Source: Dyadobacter flavalbus (GTDB taxonomy: Bacteria > Bacteroidota > Bacteroidia > Cytophagales > Spirosomataceae). From it: a DNA stretch of 64,000 bases. Shown here in pieces: positions 16,922-25,389 of the stretch. Within the stretch, counting starts at the first letter, position 1. Each line of letters starts with the position of its first letter. A program made the position numbers and the translations under genes. The stretch spans positions 186,001 through 250,000 of the forward strand of contig NZ_VBSN01000071.1 of NCBI RefSeq assembly GCF_006149045.1, read 5' to 3'. Below the pieces are notes generated by a model. That model was not told the DNA's origin and made no database searches. It saw only the letters and a program-made list of their open reading frames with translations.

Positions 16922-17512
16922 ATGACACTCAGCGGAGAACAAAAGAACTTGCTTGAATTTGTGAAAGAATGTCACGGTGAGCAAAAGCGCAAATATTCCA
17001 TGGCACCTTACTGGACGCATGTTTATTCGGTTGCAGACATCGCATCGTTCTATGTAAAAGATGCCGGCGTTATCGAAATTGCGCTTTGCCATGACCTTTT
17101 TGAAGATACGTTTTGTGACGAGAAACTGTTAGCAGCCAGGCTGAGAGAAATAGGGTATGGCCCTTCCATGACGGAAACGATCATCCTTGGGGTTACTGAA
17201 TTAACCGATGTTTACGTCAAGGAAAATTACCCGGAACTCAACAGAAAAGAAAGAAAGCACAAGGAAGCCATAAGGCTCGGGCGGATCAGTAAACTTGCGC
17301 AATCTGTTAAATATGCGGATCTGACGGATAACGCAACGTCCATAGTAGCCGGAGATCCCGGTTTTGCAAGGGTTTATTTAAGAGAAAAAATCGACATTCT
17401 CAATCAGATGCGCCAGGGAAATATCCATCTGCTGATTGATTGCTGCTACACGCTGAAGGCCTGCTTGAAACAACTGGACATGGAACTTAAAGGGGTCAGG
17501 AAGCAGCCATAA
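16922..17512 (+). CDS. HD-superfamily hydrolase, (p)ppGpp-hydrolase-like
   Basis: A 196-residue HD protein. His33 (PYWTHVYSVADI), His57-Asp58 (ALCHDLFEDT) and Asp133 (KYADLTDNA) form the metal-binding set of the SpoT/MESH1 hydrolase fold. The paired Glu61-Asp62 after HD also matches that group. No synthetase or TGS domain is present, so it resembles a small alarmone hydrolase, but other nucleotide substrates are possible. It follows the deoxyribosyltransferase-like gene by 119 nt on the same strand, which would fit a nucleotide-salvage theme. Confidence 0.75.
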   Translation: MTLSGEQKNLLEFVKECHGEQKRKYSMAPYWTHVYSVADIASFYVKDAGVIEIALCHDLFEDTFCDEKLLAARLREIGYGPSMTETIILGVTELTDVYVKENYPELNRKERKHKEAIRLGRISKLAQSVKYADLTDNATSIVAGDPGFARVYLREKIDILNQMRQGNIHLLIDCCYTLKACLKQLDMELKGVRKQP

Positions 17513-17743
17513 TATGTGTTTTAATTTGGTTTAGAAGTCATTTAGTATTAAACTCGTCTCAATATTTGCATTATTACAGCATAATGAGCTGCATTTTTGG
17601 CATAATCCAAAATTTTAACCTCAACTTTCTACTTTATCCGGAACCAGAACGGTTTGGTGTTCCTGTACGGGTTGCCATATTTCATGCTTTTCCGAATGCG
17701 CAAACTGAATTCAAGTCCAATTCCTTAAACTCTTAATTTAATA

Positions 17744-19348
17744 ATGAAACGTAGAGATGCCATTAAAGATTTATCGCTTTTACCGCTGGCAGGAAGTGTA
17801 ATTCTTCCCAAAAATGCTGTCCCGGAAACAAGAAGTGCTGAAATTGCTGCAAGCAAGGAAATTTATCAGGCCATCGGTGTGGAACCGATCATCAACTGCA
17901 GAGGAACTTTTACCATTATCGGCGGATCTATAGAAAGACCGGAAGTACGTGCGGCCATGGATGCGGCAGCTCAGGTTTTTGTCCAATACGATGAACTTGC
18001 ATTAGGTGCCGGAAAGCGGCTTGCCGAACTGACAGGCGCGGAGTGGGGCCTGGTTTCTGCCGGATGTGCCGCTGGCATGAAGCATGTTACCGTAGCTTGC
18101 GTAACAGGCGGAAATCCGGAAAAGCTGATCCGTATACCGGACCTTTCCGGATTTGAAAAAACAGAAGTGATCGTTCCGGATTATTCGCGCAACGTTTATG
18201 ATCACGCTCTCCGGAATGTCGGTGTAAAGTTGATTACGGTCAGTTCCATCGAAGAACTGAGTAATGCGATCAGTTCACGTACGGCTATGATATACCTGAT
18301 GGCCGGCGAACCTTCCATGAGCGGCCCGATGTCGCTGGAAGCCATTTCGAAAATTGCGAAGCAAAAGAAAATTCCGGTTATGGTTGATGCAGCGGCGGAA
18401 GATCTTACCATTCCCAACGTGCATTTGAAAATGGGCGCCGACGTGGTTGTATACAGCGGCGGAAAAGCATTATGCGGGCCTCAATGCGCCGGACTTGTGC
18501 TCGGAAGAAAGGATTTGCTGATGTCGGCATGGCAGGCAAGCGCCCCGCATCATGGCCCGGGCCGCGATAACAAGGTCGGAAGAGAAGAAACGATGGGAAT
18601 GGTAGCTGCTGTGGAAGCATGGACAAAAAGGGATCATGCCGGCGAATGGAAAAGATGGCTTTCGTGGCTGGATGTAATTTCCAGAAAGGTATCCGGAATC
18701 GAGTCTGTAAAAACAACGGTTGTTGAACCCAAGCAGCTTTCCAATCGTACGCCTCAGCTGCGCATCAGCTGGGATGCGTCCAAACTGAATATTACAGGTG
18801 AAGAAATTGCAGAGCTTTTCGGTCGTACCAAGCCGCGTATCGCACTGGGCGGTGGCAGCCGTGAAGGTGAAACTTTTGTTTCCATTACAACCGGACAAAT
18901 GCAGCCGGGTGATGAAAAAGTAGTTTCGGATCGTTTGTTTGAGGTTTTATCACAAAAAAGGGCTCCGGTAAAATCCGAAATGGCGGCAGCCGGTGTTTCG
19001 CTGAAAGGGCACTGGGATGCAGATATTGAATTTTTCTCAAGTACAAGCAAGCACAAACTGATCATTGAGCAGGACGGCAACTGGCTGGAAGGTTCGCACA
19101 AAGGTGAATTCAGCGTCCGGGACCTGCAGGGAACTGTAGAAGGCAATGAATTCAAGATCAGAAGTACAGACCGTCAGCCGGGCGATTCCATTACTTTTAT
19201 GTTTTCCGGAACGGTTAAAGATGACATCATGACCGGTTCTATTTATATGGGGGAATATATGACGGCCAAGTTTACGGCAAAGAAATACAAATTCAAGTCG
19301 AAAAGGGAAAAGATCATGATCCCTTCCGGACCGCCGCTAGCAACCTAG
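17744..19348 (+). CDS. SelA-like PLP enzyme with Tat-type signal and C-terminal beta domain
   Basis: 534 residues. The N-terminus MKRRDAIKDLSLLPLAGSVI looks like a twin-arginine signal, so export is likely. Residues about 40-400 are a fold-type I PLP domain of the SelA / D-glucosaminate-6-phosphate ammonia-lyase group: IINCRGTFTIIGGS, VMVDAAAEDL with Asp215, and Schiff-base Lys241 in VYSGGKALCGPQCAG. Residues about 415-525 are an added beta-rich domain (HWDADIEFF, LIIEQDGNWLEGSHKGE) like the lipocalin-like tails on exported Bacteroidota hydrolases. It is not a true selenocysteine synthase. The substrate is unknown; a periplasmic amino-sugar or amino-acid lyase is plausible. It has its own terminator. 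Confidence 0.8.
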   Translation: MKRRDAIKDLSLLPLAGSVILPKNAVPETRSAEIAASKEIYQAIGVEPIINCRGTFTIIGGSIERPEVRAAMDAAAQVFVQYDELALGAGKRLAELTGAEWGLVSAGCAAGMKHVTVACVTGGNPEKLIRIPDLSGFEKTEVIVPDYSRNVYDHALRNVGVKLITVSSIEELSNAISSRTAMIYLMAGEPSMSGPMSLEAISKIAKQKKIPVMVDAAAEDLTIPNVHLKMGADVVVYSGGKALCGPQCAGLVLGRKDLLMSAWQASAPHHGPGRDNKVGREETMGMVAAVEAWTKRDHAGEWKRWLSWLDVISRKVSGIESVKTTVVEPKQLSNRTPQLRISWDASKLNITGEEIAELFGRTKPRIALGGGSREGETFVSITTGQMQPGDEKVVSDRLFEVLSQKRAPVKSEMAAAGVSLKGHWDADIEFFSSTSKHKLIIEQDGNWLEGSHKGEFSVRDLQGTVEGNEFKIRSTDRQPGDSITFMFSGTVKDDIMTGSIYMGEYMTAKFTAKKYKFKSKREKIMIPSGPPLAT

Positions 19349-19355
19349 TTTAATC

Positions 19356-19390
19356 ATGAAAAAAGAGCAGAAATCCTGCTCTTTTTTCAT
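19356..19390. terminator. Terminator after the SelA-like gene
   Basis: A perfect 15-bp stem ATGAAAAAAGAGCAG / CTGCTCTTTTTTCAT with a 5-nt loop between the convergent genes ending at 19348 and 19407. It can work in both directions. Confidence 0.9.
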
Positions 19391-19406
19391 AATGGAAGGA
19401 TACGGT

Positions 19407-19589
19407 TCAAGCACATACCGTTATCAGCGGAACCTGCTTTACAACATTTTTTTCATAATCTCCAAGTGCAGTTACAAAATCTCGTGCTTCTTTGGCAAGC
19501 AGTTCTTTTAAATGTTTGTTTCCAAGCGAATCGTAATACCATATCCAAATCATTTCTTCAGATACAATCGTATAATAAAGCATTTCCAT
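19407..19589 (-). CDS. Small hypothetical protein
   Basis: A 60-residue frame from ATG 19589 (a TTG reading further upstream is less likely). It contains LYYTIVSEEMIWIWYYDSLG and then a charged helix KHLKELLAKEARDFVTALG. Not recognised. The aromatic strand followed by a helix looks protein-like. It ends against the shared terminator at 19356-19390. Confidence 0.45.
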   Translation of the reverse strand: MEMLYYTIVSEEMIWIWYYDSLGNKHLKELLAKEARDFVTALGDYEKNVVKQVPLITVCA

Positions 19590-19682
19590 ATTCCATCCAG
19601 TTGAGTTTCTCAAATTTATGGAATAAATCCATTTATCCGGAAATAATCCAGAATAAATTTTCGGATTAAATCAAATATAAAT

Positions 19683-20015
19683 TCAGTGTACGTGTTCCAG
19701 TGTAGCTTTTAATGAAACTGCCTCGTGTGATGCATCGTACAAGCACTGCCCGTTTTTTACAACCAGTATCTGCGGGGATTCATGCTCAACGTTGAAGTTG
19801 TTTGCTATCGCCATGGATTCTTTTCTGTTCTTGATCACATCAACGATATACAAAGGAATTTCAACGTCAGGTACGGTACTTACATCCGATTTCAATTGTC
19901 TGTACGCCATAAGGCTGGTCATGCAGCGTGGGCTGTGTTTATATATAATTGCGTAATTATCTGATTTATAGATATTCTGCACTTCTTCTTCGCTGTTGAT
20001 TGTAATCCAGTTCAT
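19683..20015 (-). CDS. YtxJ-like bacilliredoxin (monothiol thioredoxin-fold protein)
   Basis: A 110-residue protein from ATG 20015 (MNWITINSEEEV). It has a thioredoxin-like fold with a single active-site Cys in YKHSPRCMTSLMAYRQL, then VEIPLYIVDVIKNR, ESPQILVVKNGQ with the cis-Pro before strand 4, and SHEAVSL. This matches YtxJ (DUF2847), a redox protein tied to bacillithiol. An upstream reading from 20051 adds an unrelated hydrophobic N-terminus and is not used. It suggests bacillithiol metabolism in this organism, which is common in Bacteroidota. Confidence 0.85.
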   Translation of the reverse strand: MNWITINSEEEVQNIYKSDNYAIIYKHSPRCMTSLMAYRQLKSDVSTVPDVEIPLYIVDVIKNRKESMAIANNFNVEHESPQILVVKNGQCLYDASHEAVSLKATLEHVH

Positions 20016-20189
20016 AATAATTTCAATAAAAGCTTGACAAAATTTTGGCAATAATCATGATAACAATCCTTTTACCGCTTTTCATTCCATTGCGGTGACT
20101 AAAACAATTTCAAACCTGCATTAGCCGGAATTTTAAATCGTTCAAAACAAATTATGCCAAAACATCTCAGTTTTTATCCGGAGTGGCAG

Positions 20190-21140
20190 TTATTTCTTTT
20201 CCGCTGGTACAATTATAAAATTCAGCAGTTCGGTATGTCTGATGACGGAAATGTTGGTAACTGAAAGAATATGACGGTCTGTAAGTCCTTTAAAAAGTTC
20301 ATTGGAATTGCTGACGGGTTTGTCGTTGAAAGAAATAATAATGTCACCTTCCAGCAGCTGCGATCGGGATGCGGGTGAATCCGGTTCTATACGGGTAATG
20401 AAAATGCCGCTGCGGTTCGGTAATTTGTAATGCTGCCTGACTTTCTCGTTGATTTGTACATCCTGCAACTGAAGACCAAGATATGCTTTGAAAACCTTTC
20501 CGTCCTGAATAAGCTGCCGTGCAATTTCTTTGGCTGTATTGATATTGACCGAAAAGCTGAGCCCCTGGGCACCCTGAATCACAGCGGTGTTTACGCCAAT
20601 CACTTCTCCATCCGTATTGATCATGGGACCGCCGGAGTTTCCCGGATTCAACGCGGCATCCGACTGAATGACGTTATCGACCATTCTTCCGGACTGCGTC
20701 TGCAGCGTTCTGCCAAGGGCACTTACAACGCCGGTCGTAACCGTGTGCTGATAGCCATACGGATTTCCGATTGCAATTACAAACTGTCCGATCTGCAGCT
20801 GACCGGCATCTCCAAGCCGGGCAACGGAATAACCTTGTGCATAAATTTTGAGAATGGCAAGGTCGGTATCCGGGTCTTTTCCGATTAACGTTGCTTCGAT
20901 TTCGTTTTCGTTCAACAGGCTTACCATGATTTTATCGGCTCCTTCCACAACGTGACTGTTTGTGAAAATCAGCCCGTCGGAGGAAAATATAAAGCCTGAG
21001 CCTGAACCGGCAGGACGAAACTTTCCGTTTGCCGATCTGTAAATATCAATTTTAACAACGGCATTTTTGATCTGATCAACTGCGCCGATAATCATGCTTG
21101 AAAATGTATCCATAACTGTGATGTTGATTACACTTTCCAT
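20190..21140 (-). CDS. HtrA/DegP-type serine protease without signal peptide
   Basis: A 316-residue protein from ATG 21140 (the frame also opens at a TTG, 21176). The trypsin-like domain has an intact triad: His63 (FTNSHVVEG), Asp93 (DPDTDLAIL) and Ser169 (NPGNSGGPM). It carries one PDZ domain (about 215-310), with AYLGLQLQDV and IEPDSPASRSQLLEGDIIISF. Classical HtrA proteins carry a signal peptide or membrane anchor. Here the N-terminus is short and only mildly hydrophobic, so the protein may be cytoplasmic. No sigma-E-type regulator is next to it. Confidence 0.92.
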   Translation of the reverse strand: MESVINITVMDTFSSMIIGAVDQIKNAVVKIDIYRSANGKFRPAGSGSGFIFSSDGLIFTNSHVVEGADKIMVSLLNENEIEATLIGKDPDTDLAILKIYAQGYSVARLGDAGQLQIGQFVIAIGNPYGYQHTVTTGVVSALGRTLQTQSGRMVDNVIQSDAALNPGNSGGPMINTDGEVIGVNTAVIQGAQGLSFSVNINTAKEIARQLIQDGKVFKAYLGLQLQDVQINEKVRQHYKLPNRSGIFITRIEPDSPASRSQLLEGDIIISFNDKPVSNSNELFKGLTDRHILSVTNISVIRHTELLNFIIVPAEKK

Positions 21141-21272
21141 GATCAAAAATATATCCAGTCCGGATTTTCGCGTCAATCTGGCGTGTTACAGAAGCTGTTG
21201 CGCCAAAAGGTCACATTTGAATTTACCAAATCTGTATTTAAACTGCATCTGCAGTTATTTACAAATCCTGTT

Positions 21273-21815
21273 TTAGTCCAGCAATATGTTTTCCGCAAAC
21301 TGATGCCACTTTTTCGTAAGGTACAAATGGGCAAGTTTCAGATCTTCCGGATCTGCCTTTTCGACAAATTCCGAAGTCCCCGAACGGAATTTCAGATACG
21401 CATTCATGTGATCCGGTTCCCAGAAATAGGAGTAAATAATAGCAAAATCACTTTCATTATCTTCTTTAAAATCCGCAATCCCTCTTATTGCGCCCAATAC
21501 GGGAATCATTTCCAGATAATCTTTGGTAAACCATATGATACCAAAATGCCAGGTTTCATTTTCACGGTCGTATTCTGAAAAGCTGTAAGACTGACTGGCT
21601 TTCAGCCAATGATCAATGATTTCCTGGTTACTTGAATAATGATAGGTATGAAGAAGATTTTCAGTCAGTTCAGGTTTGTTATACATGGTTTTGGAATGCC
21701 ACCATTCCTTCCAGCCTGATTGTGACTTTGTAATCGCCGGTCCGGAACATAGAAATTGCTCGTACTTTTCCGGCTTAATCGTAATTTTTGCATAAAATGA
21801 ACTCGGCTCTGACAT
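21273..21815 (-). CDS. Hypothetical protein
   Basis: A 180-residue protein rich in aromatic residues (GWKEWWHSKTMYN, LLHTYHYSSNQEIIDHWLK, WHFGIIWFTKDYLEMI, ENILLD at the end). No signal peptide or membrane segment. The alternating strand and helix pattern suggests an alpha/beta fold. I do not recognise the family. It is divergent from the DUF2958 gene and separate from the protease. Confidence 0.75.
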   Translation of the reverse strand: MSEPSSFYAKITIKPEKYEQFLCSGPAITKSQSGWKEWWHSKTMYNKPELTENLLHTYHYSSNQEIIDHWLKASQSYSFSEYDRENETWHFGIIWFTKDYLEMIPVLGAIRGIADFKEDNESDFAIIYSYFWEPDHMNAYLKFRSGTSEFVEKADPEDLKLAHLYLTKKWHQFAENILLD

Positions 21816-21915
21816 ATCGTAGCTGTTTGTTTACAGAATCGTCAACTGTAATGGAAGCGGACGTTCTTGCATATATTAAACCGCACGCGGGTATTCAATT
21901 CAAATCTGTAATCTT

Positions 21916-21923
21916 TATCTTTG
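21916..21923 (+). promoter_or_regulatory. -7 element 4 nt before the DUF2958 start
   Basis: TATCTTTG, then GGCC, then ATG. If transcription starts the usual few nucleotides downstream, the message would be leaderless. No clear TTG lies 20 nt upstream. Confidence 0.5.
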
Positions 21924-21927
21924 GGCC

Positions 21928-22326
21928 ATGTTGAAAATAGTACCGCAAAATCTGGTAGAAATCATGATCCACAATGCCCTCGAAGTTCAGAATGAACTTG
22001 GGAAAGATCATGCTCCGGTTGTTAAACTTCACTCCAAGTACGGCAAGGCGATCTGGCTTTTATCAGAACTGGATCCTGCCAACAGCATTGCATTCGGCCT
22101 TTGTGATCTGGGTCAGGGCAAACCTGAGCTGAGTTATGTTTCATTGGCTGATCTGGAAAGCATTAAACATGCAAGGTTGAAAGTTCCTATGGTTGAGGCA
22201 GATCTTTCCTTTGATGGCAAATATCCGATGAGCGTTTACCTCGAAGCTGCAAAATCCAACAAACGGATCACCGAAGATGAAGCCTTGCTGAAAAATGCAG
22301 AAGCAAGATTACGCTCCAATAAATAA
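21928..22326 (+). CDS. DUF2958 family protein
   Basis: 132 residues with the family core AIWLLSELDPANSIAFGLCDLGQGKPELSYV broken into recognisable parts: WLLSELDP, AFGLCDLGQG, PELSYVSLADLESI, then LKVPMVEADLSFDGKYPM. DUF2958 proteins have no known biochemical role; many lie on plasmids and integrative elements. No transfer genes are near it here, so it is either a domesticated copy or an old insertion. The N-terminal 35 residues (MLKIVPQNLVEIMIHNALEV) are an added helix. Confidence 0.8.
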   Translation: MLKIVPQNLVEIMIHNALEVQNELGKDHAPVVKLHSKYGKAIWLLSELDPANSIAFGLCDLGQGKPELSYVSLADLESIKHARLKVPMVEADLSFDGKYPMSVYLEAAKSNKRITEDEALLKNAEARLRSNK

Positions 22327-22361
22327 GTCGTCTTCCATCCGGTTGAATTGCATCCGGTGCT

Positions 22362-23369
22362 TCATTTCAGGTTGAACTTTTTTAATTCTCCGGCAGGAGT
22401 CAGCAAAAAGCAATCATTCGCTGGCTTTGTTTCCGCATGCAGAAAATATTTGACTGCAACACTGCAAGAAATCTGAATAACAGGTTCAAGAACCAGCGGG
22501 TTTATGATCAGATCATAACGGTCATAATCAAGCTGACTATAATAGCTGGACGTTGTTTTGGCCATTTCGTTGTAAGCTGGCGCAGCAGTTTTCTTTCTAG
22601 CAAAATGCTGTGACGGCCGGGAATACGCCTGATACGTGAAATACCGGGTTTGCGGGTAAACGGTGATCAGGTTTTCTGATATGGTTTTCTTAAGTGTGTC
22701 CATCTTTAAGCCGGTTATTTCAAAAGACTGTGATCGGATCCTGATTTCACGCAGGCATTGTCGCCGCAGACTGTCGATCAGACTTCGCGTTTGTTGAACG
22801 GAGCAATCCACTTTGACAAGATCGTAAATTTCCGCACTTGCCGCAGCCGTAATCAGTTCGTCCAACACGGCGGAATGCCTGTAACGGATACTGATGTTTT
22901 TCTGCAGTTCAAACCCAGCCGGAATTTCATTATACGTTTTGCTGAAAAGCTTGTTTTCCGTTTCCACTTCATACTTCGGAACGAACGAAATCATATCTAC
23001 ATGGAAATTCGTTGCGTCACCTCCGGTTTCCAGAAATTTCTGCCTGAACTTCTTAATGCGCTCATTAAGCAGCTGATCTGCCGTTTCGGCTGTCTCTGCC
23101 GTTTGAACAATATGGAAAGTCGCCACAAAATCTTCCGGTATTACGTTGAAAAGCCCGTTAACCGTAACGACAATCTCCTTATCATTCAGCACAATTGGTC
23201 TGTCCAGCGGGTTAGCCGCGGCGTAAGTCAATACCTGCTGGCTGTTGTACTGATTGTTGGCACGTGCACGCGATCCGGCATTGTAATCGTTGTTCCCCGA
23301 AACCTGTGCATGTAATTGAAACACGCAAAAGTGTAGCGCCAGCAAAATGCTCAGCAGCAGTTTCTTCAT
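22362..23369 (-). CDS. Exported SIMPL (DUF541)-domain protein
   Basis: A 335-residue protein from ATG 23369. The signal peptide MKKLLLSILLALHFCVFQLHAQ is clear. The mature protein has the SIMPL pattern: IVVTVNGLFNVIPEDFVATFHI, repeated Asn/Leu helix segments, LQKNISIRYRHSAVLDELI and a C-terminal IQISCSVAVKYFL strand. SIMPL proteins are periplasmic or outer-membrane associated and of uncertain function. It is 61 nt downstream of the SUKH gene on the same strand. Confidence 0.65.
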   Translation of the reverse strand: MKKLLLSILLALHFCVFQLHAQVSGNNDYNAGSRARANNQYNSQQVLTYAAANPLDRPIVLNDKEIVVTVNGLFNVIPEDFVATFHIVQTAETAETADQLLNERIKKFRQKFLETGGDATNFHVDMISFVPKYEVETENKLFSKTYNEIPAGFELQKNISIRYRHSAVLDELITAAASAEIYDLVKVDCSVQQTRSLIDSLRRQCLREIRIRSQSFEITGLKMDTLKKTISENLITVYPQTRYFTYQAYSRPSQHFARKKTAAPAYNEMAKTTSSYYSQLDYDRYDLIINPLVLEPVIQISCSVAVKYFLHAETKPANDCFLLTPAGELKKFNLK

Positions 23370-23430
23370 TCCGTGTTCATTGTCATAAAGGCTGAATTTT
23401 AACATTTAATTTTAATGCATGGCAAGCTGA

Positions 23431-24096
23431 TTATCCATTGCCGGAATAATTATCCAGCGGTTCGTCACTTACTTCTTCCATTTTCAGCTCCGTAATGATT
23501 TCGAATGCTTCCAGCAGCAGTTCTTCCAGCGTGTGTGTGGCAGGGCTTTCTTCCAGCATCGGGCGGAGATGATTCTGCAGCAGATCTTCAAAGTTATCCT
23601 GATGATAAAATACAGAACCGAACCGGCCGTGCATATCGAAATACAGGTAATTGGCAGATTCCAGATTATCGTCCGTACGGTACAGACCGAAGCAGATGTA
23701 ATGCTTGTTCAGGTATGCTTTCATCGCCGGGCTTAATTCTTCATCCAGTTCGTACCGGTCATTTCCCCAGCTCAGCCTGATCATATCTATGATGCCCAGA
23801 CTTTCTGTCCGGGCCCACTTGTCGGGATCATCAAGCCTTTCCATCAGATAGCTGACGGAATAAATATCCAGGCAGTTGTTCTCGTTCCAGTTGCGGTTTT
23901 TGATGGATCCGAATCCCGTGTAAAGGTTTTTAAGTACTTCGGGCAACTTTATGCCGATTCTGTTTTCAAGCACAAGAACTTCCTCTTCGGTGCTTTTCTG
24001 CTCCCTATCCAGCAGACAAATGTTGGAATAAGGTTCGCCTGCATCAATGGAAACCTGATTATAGGCATGAACGGCTTTTGCAATTTTTTCGAACAT
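23431..24096 (-). CDS. SMI1/KNR4 (SUKH) family protein
   Basis: A 221-residue protein. The SUKH signature runs from about residue 35 to 165: EEEVLVLENRIGIKLPEVLKN, LYTGFGSI, LDIYSVSYLMERL, and ANYLYFDMHGRFGSVFYHQDN. SUKH proteins often act as immunity proteins to contact-dependent toxins, but many housekeeping-like copies exist. No toxin gene or Rhs/T6SS gene is in the window, so immunity is not supported here. The acidic C-terminal tail is variable. Confidence 0.8.
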   Translation of the reverse strand: MFEKIAKAVHAYNQVSIDAGEPYSNICLLDREQKSTEEEVLVLENRIGIKLPEVLKNLYTGFGSIKNRNWNENNCLDIYSVSYLMERLDDPDKWARTESLGIIDMIRLSWGNDRYELDEELSPAMKAYLNKHYICFGLYRTDDNLESANYLYFDMHGRFGSVFYHQDNFEDLLQNHLRPMLEESPATHTLEELLLEAFEIITELKMEEVSDEPLDNYSGNG

Positions 24097-24322
24097 ATAC
24101 TGAACCGGATGATTGTAATGGATACAAGTAGAATTGTAAATCAGCTATTTCCTCCTTTTTGAAAATGTTAATAACCGTTCTGCAAGCATACGGTTCTTTC
24201 TGCATCCGTTCAAAATCCAACTATTCTCCGGCTTCTGTCCGTGAGCAAAAGGTAAATTTGAAATATTTTCTTCCAGCTTTCTTTCTTGTCCTAGTTCAAT
24301 GCTTCGGGGCTGGCCGGGGCTG

Positions 24323-24330
24323 TACATTTG
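24323..24330 (+). promoter_or_regulatory. -7 element upstream of the mhqO-mhqD-pirin operon
   Basis: TACATTTG matches TAnnTTTG exactly and lies 36 nt before the mhqO ATG. The -33 TTG is not clear. Confidence 0.5.
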
Positions 24331-24366
24331 TATCGGTTAAAGCAAACAACTTAACTTTTTAAGATC

Positions 24367-25305
24367 ATGGAAAGCACAATCAACGGAATACATCACATCA
24401 CAGCCATCGCCGGTGATGCCAAAAGAAACTTCGATTTCTATACCCGTATATTAGGATTAAGGATGGTGAAAAAAACGGTCAATTTTGACGACCCGAACAC
24501 GTATCACTTTTACTATGGCGACAAGGAAGGTACGCCCGGAACAATCCTGACCTTTTTTCCATGGGGAAACCAGATTCCTGCCGGCAGGAGAGGAACCCGG
24601 CAGGTGACTGAAATCGGGTATTCCGTTCCGGAAGGAAGCCTTGACTTCTGGCTGAAAAGACTGGATGACAATCATGTAACTTACAATAAAGTTTCAGAGA
24701 AATTCGGTGAACAGTATATTACTTTTCTGGACCCGGACGGACTGAAATTTGAACTGACGGTTCCGAAAACGGCCGATAACCGTACGCCATGGGAAACAAA
24801 CGAAGTTACCGCTGAAAACGCAACCCGCGGATTTCATCATATTACGATCACCAGCAACAAAATAGAAGAAACGGCCAAAATCCTGACGGACATATTCGGA
24901 TACCGTCTGGTGGAACAGCATGTAAACCGGTTCCGGTTTGTTACGGATGCCGTTGAAACGGCCGCCATTGTAGACCTGGTGGAAGCACCGGGAGAAAGAG
25001 CCGGGCATGTTGCGGGTGGATCTGTTCACCACGTAGCGTTCCGCGTTGCCAATGATGACATTCTGATGCAGTTCCGTAAAAAAGTAGTGGAAGCCGGACA
25101 TCAGATTACGGATAAAATTGACAGGAATTATTTTTATTCCCTGTATTTCCGTGAGCCCGGCGGCGTGTTGTTCGAAATTGCTAGCGACAATCCCGGATTT
25201 GCTACGGATGAAACGGTAGAAGAACTGGGTTCCGGCCTGATGCTTCCGCCACAGTACGAGCCACGCCGTGCACAGATCGAAAGAGTACTTCCCAAACTGG
25301 GTTAA
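24367..25305 (+). CDS. mhqO: MhqO-type ring-cleaving dioxygenase (VOC family)
   Basis: A 312-residue protein with two vicinal-oxygen-chelate halves. The N-terminal half starts GIHHITAIAGDAKRNFDFYT, and the C-terminal half includes GFHHITITSNKIEETAKILT and SVHHVAFRV. The metal-ligand His and Glu positions are in HHITAI, HHVAFRV and VLFEIA. Homologues open hydroquinone or catechol rings and protect from quinone stress. It is the first gene of a three-gene set with mhqD and pirin. The symbol is by similarity to Bacillus MhqO. Confidence 0.88.
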   Translation: MESTINGIHHITAIAGDAKRNFDFYTRILGLRMVKKTVNFDDPNTYHFYYGDKEGTPGTILTFFPWGNQIPAGRRGTRQVTEIGYSVPEGSLDFWLKRLDDNHVTYNKVSEKFGEQYITFLDPDGLKFELTVPKTADNRTPWETNEVTAENATRGFHHITITSNKIEETAKILTDIFGYRLVEQHVNRFRFVTDAVETAAIVDLVEAPGERAGHVAGGSVHHVAFRVANDDILMQFRKKVVEAGHQITDKIDRNYFYSLYFREPGGVLFEIASDNPGFATDETVEELGSGLMLPPQYEPRRAQIERVLPKLG

Positions 25306-25389
25306 GGGAATTAAAGTAAAGGTAGTCCGGAAGTCGGAAATGTGCAGTTTTCGGCTTCCGGGCCATTGAAAATGTTAAATCAAGATTTT

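Noticed and set aside
21928-22326. Trace of an integrative element (DUF2958)
   Set aside because: No integrase, relaxase, conjugation gene or direct repeat was seen around it.
23431-24096. Toxin-immunity pair with SUKH
   Set aside because: No toxin or secretion gene lies nearby; the family alone does not prove immunity.
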